Positions 61,938 to 64,000 of a stretch of 64,000 bases of DNA are shown here, in pieces. The stretch lies in contig JBATEX010000133.1 in the NCBI GenBank assembly GCA_049664225.1, positions 62,001-126,000 on the forward strand. Reading direction: 5' to 3'. A program made the position numbers and the translations under genes. Source of the DNA: JAUVRX01 sp049664225 (GTDB taxonomy: Bacteria > Acidobacteriota > Thermoanaerobaculia > Multivoradales > JAHEKO01). The notes under the pieces are model-generated. The model was not told where the DNA came from and ran no database searches. It was given only the letters and a program-made list of their open reading frames with translations. Positions within the stretch are counted from its first letter, which is position 1, and every line of letters begins with the position of its first letter.

Positions 61938-62497
61938 TCACCCACCTTCCGCCCCAGTGCTTCGAGCAGGGCCACGGTGATCTCTTCGATGAGGCGATCG
62001 CCGTCGATCGGCAACAACTGACCTCTTTGCTCGTAGTATTCGACCAATGGCTGCGTCTGCCGACGGTAGACCAGCAGCCGTTGACGAATCACGTCTTCCT
62101 TGTCATCGGCGCGCTGCCTACCCAGGATCCGCTCCACCAGCACGGCTTCGGGTACCTTGAGGTAGAGCACGCCATCCAGCTCGGCTTCCATGCCAACCAG
62201 AATCTCAGCCAACTGGTCGGCCTGCGCCAGGGTGCGAGGGTAGCCGTCCAGGATGAACCCACCCCTGGCGTCCTCCTTGGCCAGGCGATCCCTGACGACC
62301 TCGCCCATGGTGGCATCGTCCACCAGATCTCCGGAGCTCATGACCTGCTTGATCCTTTCTCCGAGAGGTGTAGCCGCGGCGACGGCCTCCCTCAACATCT
62401 CCCCGGTGGAGATGGCAGGAATGGCCAGCTCCTCGGCGAGCAATGCTGCCTGGGTTCCCTTGCCCGAGCCGGGGGCTCCTAGAAGTACGAGTCGCAT
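61934..62497 (-). CDS. adk: adenylate kinase (short LID form)
   Basis: Interconverts ATP+AMP and 2 ADP. The P-loop is GAPGSGKGT, the AMP site lies in STGEMLREA and LDGYPRTLAQ. At 187 residues the LID is short (GRQRADDKEDVIRQRL), with no zinc-ribbon insert. It is in the common secY-adk-map order. Confidence 0.97.
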   Translation of the reverse strand: MRLVLLGAPGSGKGTQAALLAEELAIPAISTGEMLREAVAAATPLGERIKQVMSSGDLVDDATMGEVVRDRLAKEDARGGFILDGYPRTLAQADQLAEILVGMEAELDGVLYLKVPEAVLVERILGRQRADDKEDVIRQRLLVYRRQTQPLVEYYEQRGQLLPIDGDRLIEEITVALLEALGRKVGE

Positions 62498-62529
62498 TGT
62501 GGGTCCTTTCCGAAGTCGTCTGGGATGGG

Positions 62530-63912
62530 TTATCCCCTACGGCCGCGGATCCTCCCTCGTTTCATGAAGCCTTCGTAATTGCGCATCACCAACTGACTCT
62601 CAACCTGCTGAACCGTGTCCATGGCAACGCCGACAACGATCAGCAGGGAGGTGCCACCGAAGTAGAACTGGATCCCCATGCCCTGGGTAAACCAGGCTGG
62701 CATCACTGCGTCGAGGGTCGGACCGATGAAGGGCAGGCCCTCGACTTTCATTCCGCTGAGCAGGAACTCCGGCAGAATAGAGACCGCTGCCAGGTAGACG
62801 GCACCCACCAGAGTCAGCCGGGTCAGGATGCGATCGATGTACTCGGCGGTTCGCCTGCCCGAGCGGATTCCAGGTATGAAGCCTCCGTACTTGCGGAGAT
62901 TCTCAGCGGTATCGGCCGGATTGAAGATGATCGATACATAGAAGTAGCTGAAGAAGATGATGGCGGTCGCGTAGAGCATGTAGTAGATCGGCTGGCCCCA
63001 GGAGATCGCATCAGCGATGTTCCGCAGCCACTCGTTCTGGAACATGCCGGCAATCGTCGTCGGAATCATCACGACCGAACTGGCGAAGATGACCGGAATC
63101 ACGCCACCGGTATTGACCCTCAATGGCAGATAGGTGTTCTGTCCACCATAGATCCTGCGCCCGACGACTCGCTTCGCGTACTGCACCGGAATGCGGCGCT
63201 GGGCACGCTCCATATAGACGATGAAGGCGACGACCCCGAACATGAAGACGATCAGAATCAGCATCTTGAGCACCGAGGTAGTGCCGCTTTGCAGGCTGCC
63301 AATCGTCTGCACGATGGCACCGGGAAGGCCGACTACGATACCGGCAAAGATGATCAGCGAGATGCCGTTGCCGACTCCCCGTTCGGTGATCTGCTCACCC
63401 AACCACATGACGAAGGCGCAGCCCGTGGTCAGGGTGAGCATGGTAATCAGGCGAAATCCCCATCCCGGATGCGGTACCAGAGGAGCTCCGCCCGGGGTAG
63501 TCGTCTTCTCCAGCCAGAGGCTGATACCGGCCGACTGGACCAGGGAGATACCCATGGTCAGGTAGCGCGTGTACTGGGTGATCTTGCGCCGACCGAGCTC
63601 TCCTTCCTTGGAAAGCTTCTCCAAGTAGGGCCAGACGACCGTCAGCAACTGCAGAATGATGGACGACGTGATGTAGGGCATGATGCCCAGCGCGAAGACG
63701 GCCACGCGCTTCAAGCTGCCGCCGGTAAAGGTGTTCACGAAGCCCAGCAGCGTGTTCTGCATCGCCGCCATGAACTCCACCAGAGCCTGTGGATCAATCC
63801 CGGGAGTGGGAATGTTGCAGCCGATCCGATAGACGGCCAGCAGCCCGAAGGTGAACAACACCCTCTTGCGCAACTCGGGAATCGCAAAGATATTGCGAAA
63901 GCTCTCGATCAC
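62530..63912 (-). CDS. secY: preprotein translocase subunit SecY
   Basis: The ten-helix channel of the Sec machinery, 460 residues. Recognisable parts are TFGLLAVYRIGCNIPTPGID (helix 1), the plug region after GGSLKRVAVFALGIMPYITSS, and the cytoplasmic loop PVQYAKRVVGR. GTG start overlaps the rplO stop (GTGA). Confidence 0.97.
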   Translation of the reverse strand: MIESFRNIFAIPELRKRVLFTFGLLAVYRIGCNIPTPGIDPQALVEFMAAMQNTLLGFVNTFTGGSLKRVAVFALGIMPYITSSIILQLLTVVWPYLEKLSKEGELGRRKITQYTRYLTMGISLVQSAGISLWLEKTTTPGGAPLVPHPGWGFRLITMLTLTTGCAFVMWLGEQITERGVGNGISLIIFAGIVVGLPGAIVQTIGSLQSGTTSVLKMLILIVFMFGVVAFIVYMERAQRRIPVQYAKRVVGRRIYGGQNTYLPLRVNTGGVIPVIFASSVVMIPTTIAGMFQNEWLRNIADAISWGQPIYYMLYATAIIFFSYFYVSIIFNPADTAENLRKYGGFIPGIRSGRRTAEYIDRILTRLTLVGAVYLAAVSILPEFLLSGMKVEGLPFIGPTLDAVMPAWFTQGMGIQFYFGGTSLLIVVGVAMDTVQQVESQLVMRNYEGFMKRGRIRGRRG

Positions 63913-64000
63913 GATTCAAGCACCTCGCAGCTGCCGCCTGCAGCCTCGATCTTGGCGCGGGCAGTGGCACTGAACTTGTGGGCCTTCACCTTGAGGGCGG
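63909..64000 (-). CDS. rplO: 50S ribosomal protein L15 (C-terminal end only)
   Basis: The last 29-30 codons of L15 (ALKVKAHKFSATARAKIEA...CEVLES) end at TGA 63911-63909, overlapping the secY start. The bulk of the gene lies outside the window. Identity rests on the tail plus its invariant place before secY. Confidence 0.85.
   Translation of the reverse strand, partial: ALKVKAHKFSATARAKIEAAGGSCEVLES

Noticed and set aside
1..64000. CRISPR arrays, rRNA genes, RNase P RNA, tmRNA, riboswitches, intact transposases
   Set aside because: Looked for by their characteristic repeats or motifs on both strands and not seen.

Overview
The window is GC-rich, gene-dense bacterial chromosome from a diderm (Gram-negative-type) bacterium. 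Lnt, TonB, an O-antigen-ligase-like protein, a DsbD-alpha-like domain, a macrolide-exporter-type ABC system and PilT all imply an outer membrane. The VWFA protein at 36.3-37.4 kb has the layout of the family described as VWFA-related Acidobacterial domain, so Acidobacteriota is the best guess. That assignment is an inference; no rRNA gene is present to confirm it. No CRISPR array, rRNA gene or intact transposase is visible.

Layout. 1-8.5 kb (minus): an operon running nfeD, slipin, SPOR protein, lnt, prfB (with a +1 programmed frameshift), a GT4 glycosyltransferase and a multi-pass membrane protein cut by the window edge. 8.6-13.7 kb (minus): a YyaL-like thioredoxin-fold protein fused to a DsbD-alpha-like domain, pssA, a YheT-like hydrolase and a PD40 beta-propeller protein. 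13.8-19.8 kb (plus): a CBS/cysteine-synthase enzyme, a TPR protein, an O-antigen-ligase-like protein with a TPR-like tail, an orphan ParA and TonB. 19.8-22.1 kb (minus): threonine catabolism (SDR-type threonine dehydrogenase and 2-amino-3-ketobutyrate CoA ligase). 22.2-26.6 kb (plus): a membrane fusion protein, an ABC ATPase and two MacB-like permeases. 26.6-28.0 kb (minus): AmmeMemoRadiSam proteins B and A. 28.2-31.9 kb (minus): tRNA-Pro(CGG), an OPT transporter, a 35-residue membrane peptide and an SSS symporter. 32.1-36.0 kb (plus): acyl-CoA ligase and the FadB/FadJ-type alpha subunit of beta-oxidation.

37.4-41.6 kb (minus) is the least understood block: a tight operon of two paralogous helical-repeat proteins around a RodZ-like HTH-membrane protein, followed by a J-domain/TPR protein and a PP2C phosphatase. 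A 0.58-kb gene-free stretch rich in inverted repeats separates it from a 691-residue GreA fusion. Next come an ECF sigma/anti-sigma pair with a likely autoregulated promoter, a 276-bp MITE-like element whose end supplies the stop codon of a cell-wall amidase gene, cca, pilT with a coiled-coil tail, lexA (predicted leaderless, with a 19-bp dyad over its promoter), bactofilin, a methyltransferase, an active/inactive M16 peptidase pair and an EF-G paralogue ending in a strong intrinsic terminator. The last 6.3 kb (minus) is the end of the spc/alpha ribosomal region: rplO, secY, adk, map, infA, rpmJ, rpsM, rpsK, rpsD, rpoA, rplQ.

The most interesting unexplained items are the RodZ/helical-repeat/J-domain/PP2C operon, the MITE-like element at the amidase 3' end, the 35-residue membrane peptide between two transporters, the lexA control region and several unusual domain fusions.
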